This document shows, in pieces, positions 44,480 through 52,839 of a stretch of 64,000 nucleotides of DNA. The notes beneath the pieces are model-generated. The model saw only the letters and a list, made by a program, of their open reading frames with translations. It did no database searches and was not told the origin of the DNA. Every line of letters starts with the position of its first letter. The first letter of the stretch is position 1. The translations under genes were made by a program, and so were the position numbers. Source of the stretch: Chloroflexota bacterium (lineage in GTDB: Bacteria; Chloroflexota; Limnocylindria; QHBO01); assembly GCA_025699005.1 (NCBI GenBank), contig JAILWI010000002.1:89403-153402 (forward strand), in the 5' to 3' direction.

Positions 44480-44494
44480 TGTGCAGTCTGCACA
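44480..44494. promoter_or_regulatory. Palindrome TGTGCAG-T-CTGCACA between the PucR-type gene and glnA
   Basis: A perfect 7-bp inverted repeat with a single central base lies 5 nt after the regulator stop and about 55 nt before the candidate glnA -10. On the minus strand it extends to TTGTGCA-N3-TGCACA. It is a candidate operator for the adjacent PucR-type protein. Confidence 0.5.
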
Positions 44495-44548
44495 ACGATA
44501 GGTCAGGACGGGAAGGGCTGCGGGGCCCCATCGGCGCACCGGGGCGGC

Positions 44549-44554
44549 TAGCCT
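44549..44554 (+). promoter_or_regulatory. Candidate -10 box of glnA
   Basis: TAGCCT, with a leader of roughly 30 nt to the ATG at 44593. Confidence 0.4.
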
Positions 44555-44592
44555 GAACGGGCTCATTCTTCGCCCACCCATCGAGGTTCTCC

Positions 44593-45960
44593 ATGCCACC
44601 AAGCAAGCTCGCTGCTGTCCTGAAGCAGGCCGACGAGCGCAACCTGCGTTTCGTCAGCCTCCAGTTCACCGATATCGTCGGACAGGTGAAGTCGGTCCAG
44701 GTCCCGATGCACCAGCTCGAGGGCGCGGTCAACGGCGGCAAGTGGTTCGACGGCTCGAGCATCGAGGGTTTCGCCCGGATTGCCGAGTCCGACATGTTCC
44801 TCGTCCCCGACCTGGACACCTTCAGCGCCATTCCCTGGGAGCCGGGGATCGGCAGCGATGGCAAGGAGAAGCTCCACACCGGGTCGGCCCGTGTGATCTG
44901 CGACGTCTACACGCCGAACGGAGATCCCTTCCCCGGCGACCCGCGCGGCGTCCTGAAGCGCCAGCTGGAGCGCGTGGCGAAGCTCGGCTACGTCCTCAAC
45001 ACCGGCCCGGAGCTCGAGTTCTTCCTCCTGCGCCGATCCGCCGATGGCGTCGAGACGCTTCCCCATGACGCGGCCGGCTACTTCGACCTCTCCGAGGACC
45101 TCGGCACCGAGGTTCGCAAGGAGATGATGAACTCGCTCGAGGACTTCGGCATCAAGGTCGAGACGGCCCACCACGAGGTCGCCACCGGCCAGCACGAGAT
45201 CGACTTCGAGTACGCCGATGCGCTGCGCACCGCCGACAACGCGGTGACCTTCAAGACGACGCTCAAGGCGGTCGCCGCCTCGAAGGGGCTCTACGCGACG
45301 TTCATGCCCAAGCCCTTCTTCGGGATCAACGGCTCCGGGATGCACACCCACCAGTCGCTGTGGGACGTGAAGAAGGGCAAGAACGCCTTCAGCGACCCGA
45401 AGGACAGCTACGGTCTGAGCGAGCTGGCGCGCCAGTACATCGCGGGCACGCTCGAGCACGCTCGCGGCATGATCGCCGTCCTCGCGCCGCTCGTGAACTC
45501 GTACAAGCGGCTCGTACCGGGCTACGAGGCCCCGGTCTACGTCGGCTGGGCCCGAATCAACCGCTCGGCGCTCATCCGCATCCCCCAGATCAGCCATGGC
45601 AGCTTGAACTCGGTGCGCATCGAGCTCCGCTGCCCGGATCCCTCGTCGAACCCGTACCTGGCGTTCGCCGCCATGCTGGCCGCCGGCCTCGACGGCGTCG
45701 AGCGCAAGCTGACGCCGCCCGATCCGATCGAGGAGAACCTCTATCACTTCGACGCGGCGAAGCTCGAGTCGCGCAAGATCCGCCAGCTGCCCGGCACGTT
45801 GCGCGAAGCGCTCGAGGAGCTCAAGAAGGACGAGGTCATCCGCGACGCGCTGGGCGACCACGTGTTCGAGCGCTTCGTCGAGGCCAAGACCGAGGAGTGG
45901 GACGAGTACCGCACCCAGGTCAGCAAGTGGGAGGTCGACCGCTACCTCGAGGCGTTCTGA
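44593..45960 (+). CDS. glnA: Type I glutamine synthetase
   Basis: A 455-residue dodecameric-type enzyme that makes glutamine from glutamate, ammonia and ATP. Signatures are WFDGSSIEGF, GPELEFFL (metal ligands), the ATP-site INGSGMHTHQSLW, NSYKRLVPGYEAP and a C-terminal ENLYHF region. The length fits the shorter GSI-alpha or archaeal-like group. It stands alone between the PucR-type regulator and a strong hairpin at 45982-46012. Confidence 0.95.
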   Translation: MPPSKLAAVLKQADERNLRFVSLQFTDIVGQVKSVQVPMHQLEGAVNGGKWFDGSSIEGFARIAESDMFLVPDLDTFSAIPWEPGIGSDGKEKLHTGSARVICDVYTPNGDPFPGDPRGVLKRQLERVAKLGYVLNTGPELEFFLLRRSADGVETLPHDAAGYFDLSEDLGTEVRKEMMNSLEDFGIKVETAHHEVATGQHEIDFEYADALRTADNAVTFKTTLKAVAASKGLYATFMPKPFFGINGSGMHTHQSLWDVKKGKNAFSDPKDSYGLSELARQYIAGTLEHARGMIAVLAPLVNSYKRLVPGYEAPVYVGWARINRSALIRIPQISHGSLNSVRIELRCPDPSSNPYLAFAAMLAAGLDGVERKLTPPDPIEENLYHFDAAKLESRKIRQLPGTLREALEELKKDEVIRDALGDHVFERFVEAKTEEWDEYRTQVSKWEVDRYLEAF

Positions 45961-45981
45961 CCCGCTGACGACCGGATCCCG

Positions 45982-46012
45982 AGGCGCCGGGCACGATCGT
46001 CGCCCGGCGCCT
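45982..46012 (+). terminator. Strong GC hairpin after glnA
   Basis: AGGCGCCGGGC and GCCCGGCGCCT form a perfect 11-bp stem around a 9-nt loop, 21 nt after the glnA stop. No T-run follows, so termination may depend on the stem alone or on Rho. It could also stabilise the 3' end. Confidence 0.7.
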
Positions 46013-46062
46013 GCCATCGCCCTCAGACCTGCTCCGGTGGACCTCGGGACGCTGGGCGGCGC

Positions 46063-46068
46063 TAGAAT
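46063..46068 (+). promoter_or_regulatory. Candidate -10 box of the first polysaccharide-region glycosyltransferase
   Basis: TAGAAT, about 29 nt before GGAGGT and 43 nt before the proposed CTG start. Confidence 0.45.
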
Positions 46069-46110
46069 CACGGCGCTCGCCACCGTCCGGCCGCTCGGAG
46101 GTCCTGTCCC

Positions 46111-47169
46111 CTGACCCGCTCGCGTTCCCGGCTTCTCCTCGTTTCGATGTACCCCCTGGACCAGGGGGCGTGGGGGCCGACGGTGCGGATCGCCCACCTG
46201 CGACGCGAGCTCGCGCAGCTCGTGGACCTCGACGTCGTCGCGGGCTATCGCGGGCCCCGTCGGCGCGCCCTGGCGCGCTACGCGGTCTCCGGCCGGCTCC
46301 GCGGCCTCGATGGCATCTACGTGGAGAGCTCGAGCTTCCTGCCCGCTGAGGCCGACTACGCGTTCGCAGCCCTGGCCCGCGCGCTCGGCATCCCGATCCT
46401 CACGTACATCCGCGACGCCTACCAGCTGTTCCCCGAGTACTACGACACTGACACGCGTCGTCGCAAGTTCTCCGCGCGCTTGTTCATGCCGGCCATGCGC
46501 GGCTTGGAGCGAGTCTCGACGGCCCTGGCATTTCCATCGCGTGGGCTGGCAGAGGCCGTCCTCGGCGAGCGGGCTGCTCAGGGCGTGATCCTCCCGCCGG
46601 GTGCGCCGAACCCCGTACACGTGCGCAGAGAGCGCGATGCGCGGAGCCTGCTTTTCGTTGGGGACGCCCGCCTCCCGGCCCAGGGTGGGGATCGCCTCGT
46701 CGACGCCGTGAGGCTCGCGAGAGATCGCGGTGCGAACGTTGAGCTGACAGTCGTCAGCAGACACGGCCAGGAGCCCCTCGAACCGCACCCTCCGTGGTTG
46801 CATGTGATCCGTGCGCAAGGACCGGAGATCGAGCGACTCCTGCCTTCGACGCTCGCAGCCGTCATCCCGAGGCCCCGAAATGCGTACAACGACCTCGCGG
46901 TGCCCATCAAGTTGATGGACTACCTCGCGTACGGGCGCCCACTCGTGGTGACCGATTGCCTCGAACAGGCGGATGTCGTACGAAAGGCCGACGCAGGCAT
47001 CATCGTGAACGACTCCGTGTCGGCTCTGTGCGACGGTATCGTCACAGTCGCCGGCGCGGACGGGGCCCAACTCGACCGGTGGTCGGTCAACGCGCAGGAA
47101 TGGGCGCGCCATGCCTCATGGGCCATGCGGGCCGCTAGCATCGTGAGGTGGTTCCGGTCACTCCAATGA
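46111..47169 (+). CDS. Glycosyltransferase (GT4-like), possible CTG start
   Basis: A 352-residue GT-B-type protein if it starts at the CTG at 46111, or 340 from the ATG at 46147. The CTG is favoured because a full GGAGGT lies 8 nt upstream. The added residues SRLLLVS also supply the first beta strand that precedes MYPLDQGAWGPTVRIAHLR. No in-frame ATG, GTG or TTG exists between. The C-terminal half has SLLFVGDARLPAQGGDRLVDAV and PIKLMDYLAYGRPLV, where the nucleotide-sugar phosphates bind. It overlaps the next gene by 22 nt. Donor and acceptor are unknown. Confidence 0.78.
   Translation: MTRSRSRLLLVSMYPLDQGAWGPTVRIAHLRRELAQLVDLDVVAGYRGPRRRALARYAVSGRLRGLDGIYVESSSFLPAEADYAFAALARALGIPILTYIRDAYQLFPEYYDTDTRRRKFSARLFMPAMRGLERVSTALAFPSRGLAEAVLGERAAQGVILPPGAPNPVHVRRERDARSLLFVGDARLPAQGGDRLVDAVRLARDRGANVELTVVSRHGQEPLEPHPPWLHVIRAQGPEIERLLPSTLAAVIPRPRNAYNDLAVPIKLMDYLAYGRPLVVTDCLEQADVVRKADAGIIVNDSVSALCDGIVTVAGADGAQLDRWSVNAQEWARHASWAMRAASIVRWFRSLQ
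47136..47141 (+). promoter_or_regulatory. Candidate -10 box of the second ligase/polymerase gene (leaderless)
   Basis: TAGCAT ends 6 nt before the GTG at 47148 and lies inside the upstream gene's 3' end. Confidence 0.4.
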
Positions 47170-48617
47170 TTCGGGAGGCCGATCTGCTGCCGCCCCACGG
47201 ACTGGTCATTGGCGCTGCCGTTCTCGGCGTCGGCGCGCTCGCCATCATCGTTGGGCCGGCGTCTGCTCCGGTATTCTGGGGACTGGGTTTCGTCGGCCTC
47301 GCCCTGACGGCACTCAGCGCTCACCTGATCCCTCGCGCAACCCTCGTGGGGGCGGCGCTGGTGACTCTGGCAGACCCGGTGCTCATTCCTGCGCTCCTGC
47401 CATCGTACGTGGAGCTCGGGCCGATCGGCGCCAGCGAACCGTTGCTTGCAGTGACCGGCGTGGTCATAGGCGTGGACGCGCTGCGAGCCCGTCGATTCAG
47501 GCGTGCGCTGGAGGACCCGGTGCTGTTTTTCGCCGCGACCTGGGTGGGCGTGGCAATCACATCGGCAATCGTCAACGGCACACCCCCGCATGTCGTCGCG
47601 CTCGGCATCGTGATGACTGTGGATGCTCTGGCGATCTACTTCGTGTGGCGGATGCTCCCGCATGAGCAGTCACATGCCGTCCTCTCAGTAGCTGCCGTTA
47701 TCCTGCTCGTCTGCCTCGCGTCACTGGTTGGCATCGCACAGTTCGTGCTCGATCCGGATCTGCGCGGGTTTCGTCGTGTCGGGTCATTTCTCGGCAATCC
47801 GAACATGCTCGGGCTCGTCATTGCGCTCTCGCTCCCGTTCCCGCTGTTTGCCGCTGCGCACTTAGCGCGTCGGTGGATGCGCATCGCGGCGGCGGCGGTC
47901 ACCGTCGTCCTCATGATCGGCCTGGTGCTGACGTACTCTCGTGGGGCCTGGTTGGCAGCTGCGATCGGGATCTTCGCGGGGGCGATCTTGCTCGACCGTC
48001 GCACGTTCTTGCTGCTTGTGCTCGCGGCCGCAGTAGCGTTCGTGGGGGCATCGGCGATCCGTGGTGGCGATTCCGACAGTGGGCCCGGGGGAGGGCCACC
48101 GCTCAGCGTGGCCGAGACGGTGATTGCACGCTTCACCCAGTTTTCGCAGGGGGATGATGTCCGACTTCGGTGGCTGGCCGATGGCATTCGAGTGATCGGA
48201 GATCACCCCTGGCTGGGTACCGGGCCCGGCCGATACGGCGGGGCAGCTGCGACGATCATCCCCAGTCCTGTGTACGACGAGTACGACATCGAGCTGGGCA
48301 CTCATCGCACGGTCCACAACTTCTGGCTCCACCTGACCGGCGAGGTGGGCGTCGTCGGTCTGGTGGTCTTCTTGACCATGGTTGGCAGCGTCGCGCTGCG
48401 ATGCGTTCGTGCCGCACGCCGGACGACCGGAGCTCGGTTCGTATTGCTTGCCGGGGCCGCCACCATGGTCCTGGTGGTCGCCCTGAATGACCTCACCGAG
48501 ATGGCATTCGAGGGGAACGTCCCGGGCCTCCTGATCTGGCTCATTCTCGGGATCGCCTCCATGGTTGCCGAAACCTCCGAGCTCACACCGAGCCCCGTTG
48601 AGCGAACCGTGGCGTGA
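47148..48617 (+). CDS. O-antigen ligase / polymerase (Wzy-like)
   Basis: A 489-residue polytopic protein with at least ten hydrophobic helices. The Wzy_C region has [43 protein letters not shown] and [14 protein letters not shown]. These motifs match those of the protein at 36368-37870, so the two are paralogues. It probably polymerises or ligates the repeat unit exported by the flippase at 49539-51041. The GTG at 47148 lacks a Shine-Dalgarno; an ATG at 47166 is the alternative. Hand counts of 47641-47760 give 61% GC, below most neighbours. Confidence 0.82.
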   Translation: MVPVTPMIREADLLPPHGLVIGAAVLGVGALAIIVGPASAPVFWGLGFVGLALTALSAHLIPRATLVGAALVTLADPVLIPALLPSYVELGPIGASEPLLAVTGVVIGVDALRARRFRRALEDPVLFFAATWVGVAITSAIVNGTPPHVVALGIVMTVDALAIYFVWRMLPHEQSHAVLSVAAVILLVCLASLVGIAQFVLDPDLRGFRRVGSFLGNPNMLGLVIALSLPFPLFAAAHLARRWMRIAAAAVTVVLMIGLVLTYSRGAWLAAAIGIFAGAILLDRRTFLLLVLAAAVAFVGASAIRGGDSDSGPGGGPPLSVAETVIARFTQFSQGDDVRLRWLADGIRVIGDHPWLGTGPGRYGGAAATIIPSPVYDEYDIELGTHRTVHNFWLHLTGEVGVVGLVVFLTMVGSVALRCVRAARRTTGARFVLLAGAATMVLVVALNDLTEMAFEGNVPGLLIWLILGIASMVAETSELTPSPVERTVA

Positions 48618-49531
48618 GTCACCGTCCTGTGCCCACGCTGATCGTCCTGACGCGCATCTGGCCGACCGCCGCTCGTCCGAGCCTCGGAAGCTTCGTTCGT
48701 GACCGGGTCCAGGGGGTCCGCGGGCTCACGGTCGTGCGACCCCGGTCTGATGGCGAGCCGTGGCCTCTGCTCTACACGCGCATGTTCGTTGACGCGCTCC
48801 GCGTGCCGGGCCCGCTCCAGGGGATCGAGGCGCACGTGACGGTTCCGACCGGCCTCGTCGGCCTGGCCGTCGCACGGCTGCGGCGCGTCCCGCTCGTGGT
48901 CTACGCCCATGGCGGCGACGTCCGCGACTGGGAGCAGCGGCCGCTGCCCATTCGCTGGTTGACGCGCTTCGTCCTGCGGCGAGCCGACCGGATCGTCACG
49001 AACTCCCAGGACACCGCCGAGCACATCCGTCGAGCCGGCGTCGAGCCGGACGTCGAGCCCCCCGGTGTCGACCTGGCGCGCTTCCCGGTCCGGCCCCGGC
49101 CCGAGAAGCGACGCGTCCTCTATCTCGGCGGGCGCAACCCCCGAAAGGGGTACGAGGTCGCCCGCGATCTGGCCGACACGCTCGTCGGCCCGTGGCTGCG
49201 CGACGTCGAGCCGGCGGAGATCCCGGACCTCATGGCGGAGCATGACGTGGTGCTCATCCCGTCCCTCGCCGAGCCCTTCGGGCTCGTGGCCGTCGAGGCG
49301 ATCGCCAGCGGGCGATGGGTCGTGGCTCGCGCCGTCGGGGGCCTGCGCGACATCGTCGTGGACGGCGTCAACGGCACGCTGGTGTCCGACGACGACTTCG
49401 CCGCCGCGCTGCGCGGTGTCCCCGACTACGACCCCGCAGCGGTCGCCGCCACGGCCGAGCGATACGGCCTCGAGCGCTGGCAGCGAGCCATGTCCCGCAT
49501 CTGGGACGAGGTCCTCGACGCTCGGCGCTAG
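48614..49531 (+). CDS. Family 4 glycosyltransferase, short form
   Basis: A 305-residue GT-B enzyme. It has [17 protein letters not shown] in the acceptor half and [22 protein letters not shown] in the donor half, then [17 protein letters not shown] carrying the E-x7-E-type glutamates. It is shorter than typical GT4 proteins, with a compressed donor domain. The GTG start overlaps the previous stop (GTGA), so it is cotranscribed with the Wzy-like gene. It is convergent with the flippase gene 7 nt downstream. Confidence 0.83.
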   Translation: MSHRPVPTLIVLTRIWPTAARPSLGSFVRDRVQGVRGLTVVRPRSDGEPWPLLYTRMFVDALRVPGPLQGIEAHVTVPTGLVGLAVARLRRVPLVVYAHGGDVRDWEQRPLPIRWLTRFVLRRADRIVTNSQDTAEHIRRAGVEPDVEPPGVDLARFPVRPRPEKRRVLYLGGRNPRKGYEVARDLADTLVGPWLRDVEPAEIPDLMAEHDVVLIPSLAEPFGLVAVEAIASGRWVVARAVGGLRDIVVDGVNGTLVSDDDFAAALRGVPDYDPAAVAATAERYGLERWQRAMSRIWDEVLDARR

Positions 49532-49538
49532 GTCGAGA

Positions 49539-51041
49539 TCAGCTTCGACGCAGGAGGCGCGTGATCGGCGTCAGCAGCGCCGCCGGGACGATCCGCAGGC
49601 CGATGACGATCAGCGGATAGGCGCCGATGCACGCCAGCCGCCACGCGACGTGGTCGGGCCCGAGAAGCGCGGCGGCAGACAGCCCGCCGCCGACCGCCAG
49701 GAGCGCGACGACACGGGTCAGCTGCCACGGCACCGGGTAGTAGCGCTGCGACACGATGCCGGCGATGACCGCCAGGAGGCCGTAGCTGAGGATCGTCGAG
49801 ATCGCCGCCCCCGAGTAGCCGAGCAGCGGGATGAGCAGCACGTTGAGCGCCACGTTCGCGGCCGCGGTGACGCCCATGACGAGCGGCAGCCGCCGCGTCT
49901 GGCTCTCGAGATTCAGACCGGTCGTTACGATGGTGAAGATCCCGTACAGCACGTAGGCGAAGGCGCTGAACGGTGTGACGAAGCGCCCGGGCTCGAACTC
50001 CGGCGTGAGGAGGAGGCGGAACACGTCGGTGGCAAGGGCCGACAGCCCGAGGGCGGCGAACGCGGCGAGGGCGGTGAAGCCGGTCAGGACCCGGCCGATG
50101 ACCTCGCGCGCGTTGTCCTGCCGGCTGATCTCCCAGTACGCGGCGCCCCAGGCGAGCGTGAACGGTGAGATGGCGAGGGCGTTGATCGCCAGGCCGACCG
50201 TGTAGCCGGCGGCGTAGGTGCCGACCGCTGCCGCTCCGTCGAAGGCCGCGATGAGGTAGCGGTCCGACAGGTTGAGGGTCCAGCTCGCCACCGATGCGGG
50301 CACGAGCGGGAGGCTGAATGCCAGCATGTGCCGCACGAGCGACCGGTCGAAGCCGATGCTCAGCCGCCCGTCGCGGGCCAGCAGCGCCAGGCCGGCACTG
50401 GCCGCCACGAGCGCCGACAGCGCCGATCCGAGGACGACGCCGATCACGCCGATATCCAGCACGACGACGAAGGCGATGATGAGCACGCTGCCGATGACTG
50501 CGCGGCTGAAGGCGATGACGGCATAGGGGATCGGCCGGCGCTCCGCGCGCAGGAAGGAGAGCGGCACGAGGTTGAGCGTGTCGAAGAACACGATCGGAGC
50601 GATGAGCGCCAGGAGCGGCCAGGCATCGTCCCCGCCGATGAGGACCGCGGCCAGCGGCACCGAGAGAGCAAGCAGGACGAGGAGCGCGATCGACGAGACG
50701 AGGAGGCGCAGCCCGAGCGTGGTGCGCAGGACCCCGGCCTGCGCCCGCTCGCCATCGGCCTCCTTGAGGTAGGAGCGGAAGAACGCGTGCGGCAGTGCAA
50801 GGGTGGCGACGAGCGTCGACAGCGAGAGCGTCGTGGTCAGGATGGCGACGATGCCGTAGTTCTCGAGGCCGAGCTGCCGCGCGTAGATCGGCACGAGGAT
50901 GATGGCGAGGGCCTGGTTGGCCACGCCGCCCAGGCCGTAGACGGCCGACTCCCCGAGAAGGCGGCGCAGGAGCGGCCGGCGCCGGGGCGGACCCGCCTCG
51001 GTCGCGTGGGGCGCTGGCCGGTCGGCGGTGCCATCGGTCAC
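49539..51041 (-). CDS. Polysaccharide flippase (Wzx / MATE-like oligosaccharide exporter)
   Basis: A 500-residue membrane protein with 12-14 hydrophobic helices, which moves lipid-linked repeat units across the membrane. Typical Wzx stretches are VYGLGGVANQALAIILVPIYA near the N-terminus and SDRYLIAAFDGAAAVGTYAAGY in the middle. The GTG at 51041 is chosen because a TACAAT box ends 8 nt upstream and the protein then starts with a short tail before helix 1. Upstream in-frame codons would lie in the promoter. It is divergent from the 4,6-dehydratase gene. Confidence 0.88.
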   Translation of the reverse strand: MTDGTADRPAPHATEAGPPRRRPLLRRLLGESAVYGLGGVANQALAIILVPIYARQLGLENYGIVAILTTTLSLSTLVATLALPHAFFRSYLKEADGERAQAGVLRTTLGLRLLVSSIALLVLLALSVPLAAVLIGGDDAWPLLALIAPIVFFDTLNLVPLSFLRAERRPIPYAVIAFSRAVIGSVLIIAFVVVLDIGVIGVVLGSALSALVAASAGLALLARDGRLSIGFDRSLVRHMLAFSLPLVPASVASWTLNLSDRYLIAAFDGAAAVGTYAAGYTVGLAINALAISPFTLAWGAAYWEISRQDNAREVIGRVLTGFTALAAFAALGLSALATDVFRLLLTPEFEPGRFVTPFSAFAYVLYGIFTIVTTGLNLESQTRRLPLVMGVTAAANVALNVLLIPLLGYSGAAISTILSYGLLAVIAGIVSQRYYPVPWQLTRVVALLAVGGGLSAAALLGPDHVAWRLACIGAYPLIVIGLRIVPAALLTPITRLLRRS

Positions 51042-51049
51042 GGTCGCGG

Positions 51050-51055
51050 ATTGTA
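51050..51055 (-). promoter_or_regulatory. Candidate -10 box of the flippase gene (near-leaderless)
   Basis: The minus strand reads TACAAT, ending 8 nt before the GTG at 51041. Confidence 0.5.
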
Positions 51056-51130
51056 CCCGTGCCCGACCAGCGGCCGCCGTCCTTCGCCATACTGTTGCGC
51101 GTTCAGTCGACATCGGTTCAGGAGCAGCGC

Positions 51131-52120
51131 GTGCTTGCAGCGGTCACCGGGGCAGAGGGGTTCATCGGCTCGCACCTCGTGGAGGCGCTCGTCGCCGACG
51201 GGCACCGCGTGCGCGCCATGGTGCTCTACAACTCGTTCGGCACCTGGGGCTGGCTCGACACCCTCGACCCGGAGGTCATGGCCTCGGTGGAGGTCGTGAT
51301 GGGCGACGTCCGTGACCCGCGTGTGACCCGCGAGTTCATCGGCGACGCCGAGGTCGTGTACCACCTCGCCGCGCTCATCGCGATCCCGTACTCGTATCAC
51401 GCGCCGCACTCGTACCTCGAGACGAACGCCGGCGGGACGATGAACGTGCTCGAGGCGGTCCGGGCGCTCGAGACCCCGCGCATGATCCACACCTCGACGA
51501 GCGAGGTCTACGGCACCGCGCTGCGGGTCCCGATCGACGAGGACCACCCGATCCAGGCTCAGTCTCCCTACTCCGCCACGAAGGTCGCGGCCGACAAGCT
51601 GGCCGAGAGCTACCACGCGGCGTTCGGCGTCCCCGTCGTGACGCTCCGCCCGTTCAACACCTACGGCCCCCGCCAGTCGACGCGCGCCGTGATCCCGACG
51701 ATCGTCACGCAGCTCGCTGCCGGGCGTGAGCGCGTCAGCCTCGGGGCGCTGACGCCGACCCGTGATCTCACGTACGCGGCCGACACGGCTCGCGCCTTCA
51801 TGGCGGCTGCCTCGGCGCCGCTCGACGCCGTCGCCGGACGGGTCCTCAACGCCGGCAGCGGCAACGAGATCTCGATCGGGGATCTCGCGTCGCTCATCGC
51901 GTCGCGGATGGGGCGACCGCTCGAGCTGGCCCGCGAGGAGGAGCGCATGCGCCCCGACGCGTCCGAGGTCATGCGCCTCGTCTCCGACTCGTCGCGCCTG
52001 CGGGAGCTGACGGGCTGGGCGCCGGAGCAGACCCTCGAGAGCGGTCTCGACCGCACGATCGCCTGGTTCACCGAGCCGGACAACCTCGCGCGCTACCGTC
52101 CGGAGACCTTCGCGCTGTGA
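51131..52120 (+). CDS. NAD-dependent sugar-nucleotide 4,6-dehydratase (LegB-like)
   Basis: A 329-residue extended SDR. The Rossmann motif is TGAEGFIGSHLVEAL, and the active site is STSEVYG with the YSATK tyrosine-lysine pair. The phrase VLYNSFGTWGWLDTL is characteristic of the LegB branch of UDP/GDP-GlcNAc 4,6-dehydratases. The GTG at 51131 follows AGGAG by only 4 nt. With the adjacent nucleotidyltransferase it could make an activated 4-keto-6-deoxy sugar; the base and sugar are uncertain. Confidence 0.85.
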   Translation: MLAAVTGAEGFIGSHLVEALVADGHRVRAMVLYNSFGTWGWLDTLDPEVMASVEVVMGDVRDPRVTREFIGDAEVVYHLAALIAIPYSYHAPHSYLETNAGGTMNVLEAVRALETPRMIHTSTSEVYGTALRVPIDEDHPIQAQSPYSATKVAADKLAESYHAAFGVPVVTLRPFNTYGPRQSTRAVIPTIVTQLAAGRERVSLGALTPTRDLTYAADTARAFMAAASAPLDAVAGRVLNAGSGNEISIGDLASLIASRMGRPLELAREEERMRPDASEVMRLVSDSSRLRELTGWAPEQTLESGLDRTIAWFTEPDNLARYRPETFAL

Positions 52121-52839
52121 GCGCGCCCCACGCGGTCATCCTGGCCGGCGGGAAGGGCACCCGCCTCCGGCCCTTCACGATCACGCTCCCGAAGCCGCTC
52201 GTGCCGATCGGCGACGAGAGCTCGGTGCTCGAGATCGTCATCCGCCAGCTCGCGCACCAGGGATTCGGCTCCGCAACGCTGGCCATCGGCCACTTCGGTG
52301 AGCTGATCGAGGCGTACGTCGGCGACGGGTCGAAGTGGGGTATGGCGATCGACTACGCGCGAGAGGACGAGCCGCTCGGAACCATGGGCCCGGTGGTGCA
52401 GGTCGCGGATCGGCTGCCGGAGCACTTCCTCGTGCTCAACGGCGACACGCTGACCGAGATGGACTACGCCGGCATGCTCGCCGATCACGCCGCCAGCGGT
52501 GCACCGATCACGGTGGCCACCGCGCGACGCGAGGCCCGGATCGAGTTCGGCGTGCTCGACGTCGAGGAGGGTCGCGTGACCGGCTTCCGCGAGAAGCCGG
52601 CGATCCCGTACACGGTCGCCATCGGCGCGTACGCGCTGAGCCGTTCGACCCTGCAGGCGTACCCGGCGGGCACCGCGCTCGGGTTCGACCAGCTCATGCG
52701 CGATCTCATCGCGGCCGGCGACGCGCCGCGCAGCCACGACTTCGACGGCTTCTGGCTCGACATCGGCCGGCCGGAGGACTACGACCGGGCGAACGTGGAG
52801 TTCGCGGAGATCCGGGCGCGCCTCCTGCCCCAGGGCTAG
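52117..52839 (+). CDS. Sugar-1-phosphate nucleotidyltransferase
   Basis: A 240-residue NTP transferase with AVILAGGKGTRLRPFT at the NTP site, PKPLVPIGD for sugar-phosphate binding, VLNGDTLTEMD for metal and FREKP. The short length without a left-handed helix domain fits mannose-1-P guanylyltransferase-, RmlA- or glucosamine-1-P-type enzymes. The GTG overlaps the dehydratase stop. Its TAG stop shares the CTAG at 52836-52839 with the stop of the convergent glycosyltransferase. Confidence 0.87.
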   Translation: MSAPHAVILAGGKGTRLRPFTITLPKPLVPIGDESSVLEIVIRQLAHQGFGSATLAIGHFGELIEAYVGDGSKWGMAIDYAREDEPLGTMGPVVQVADRLPEHFLVLNGDTLTEMDYAGMLADHAASGAPITVATARREARIEFGVLDVEEGRVTGFREKPAIPYTVAIGAYALSRSTLQAYPAGTALGFDQLMRDLIAAGDAPRSHDFDGFWLDIGRPEDYDRANVEFAEIRARLLPQG

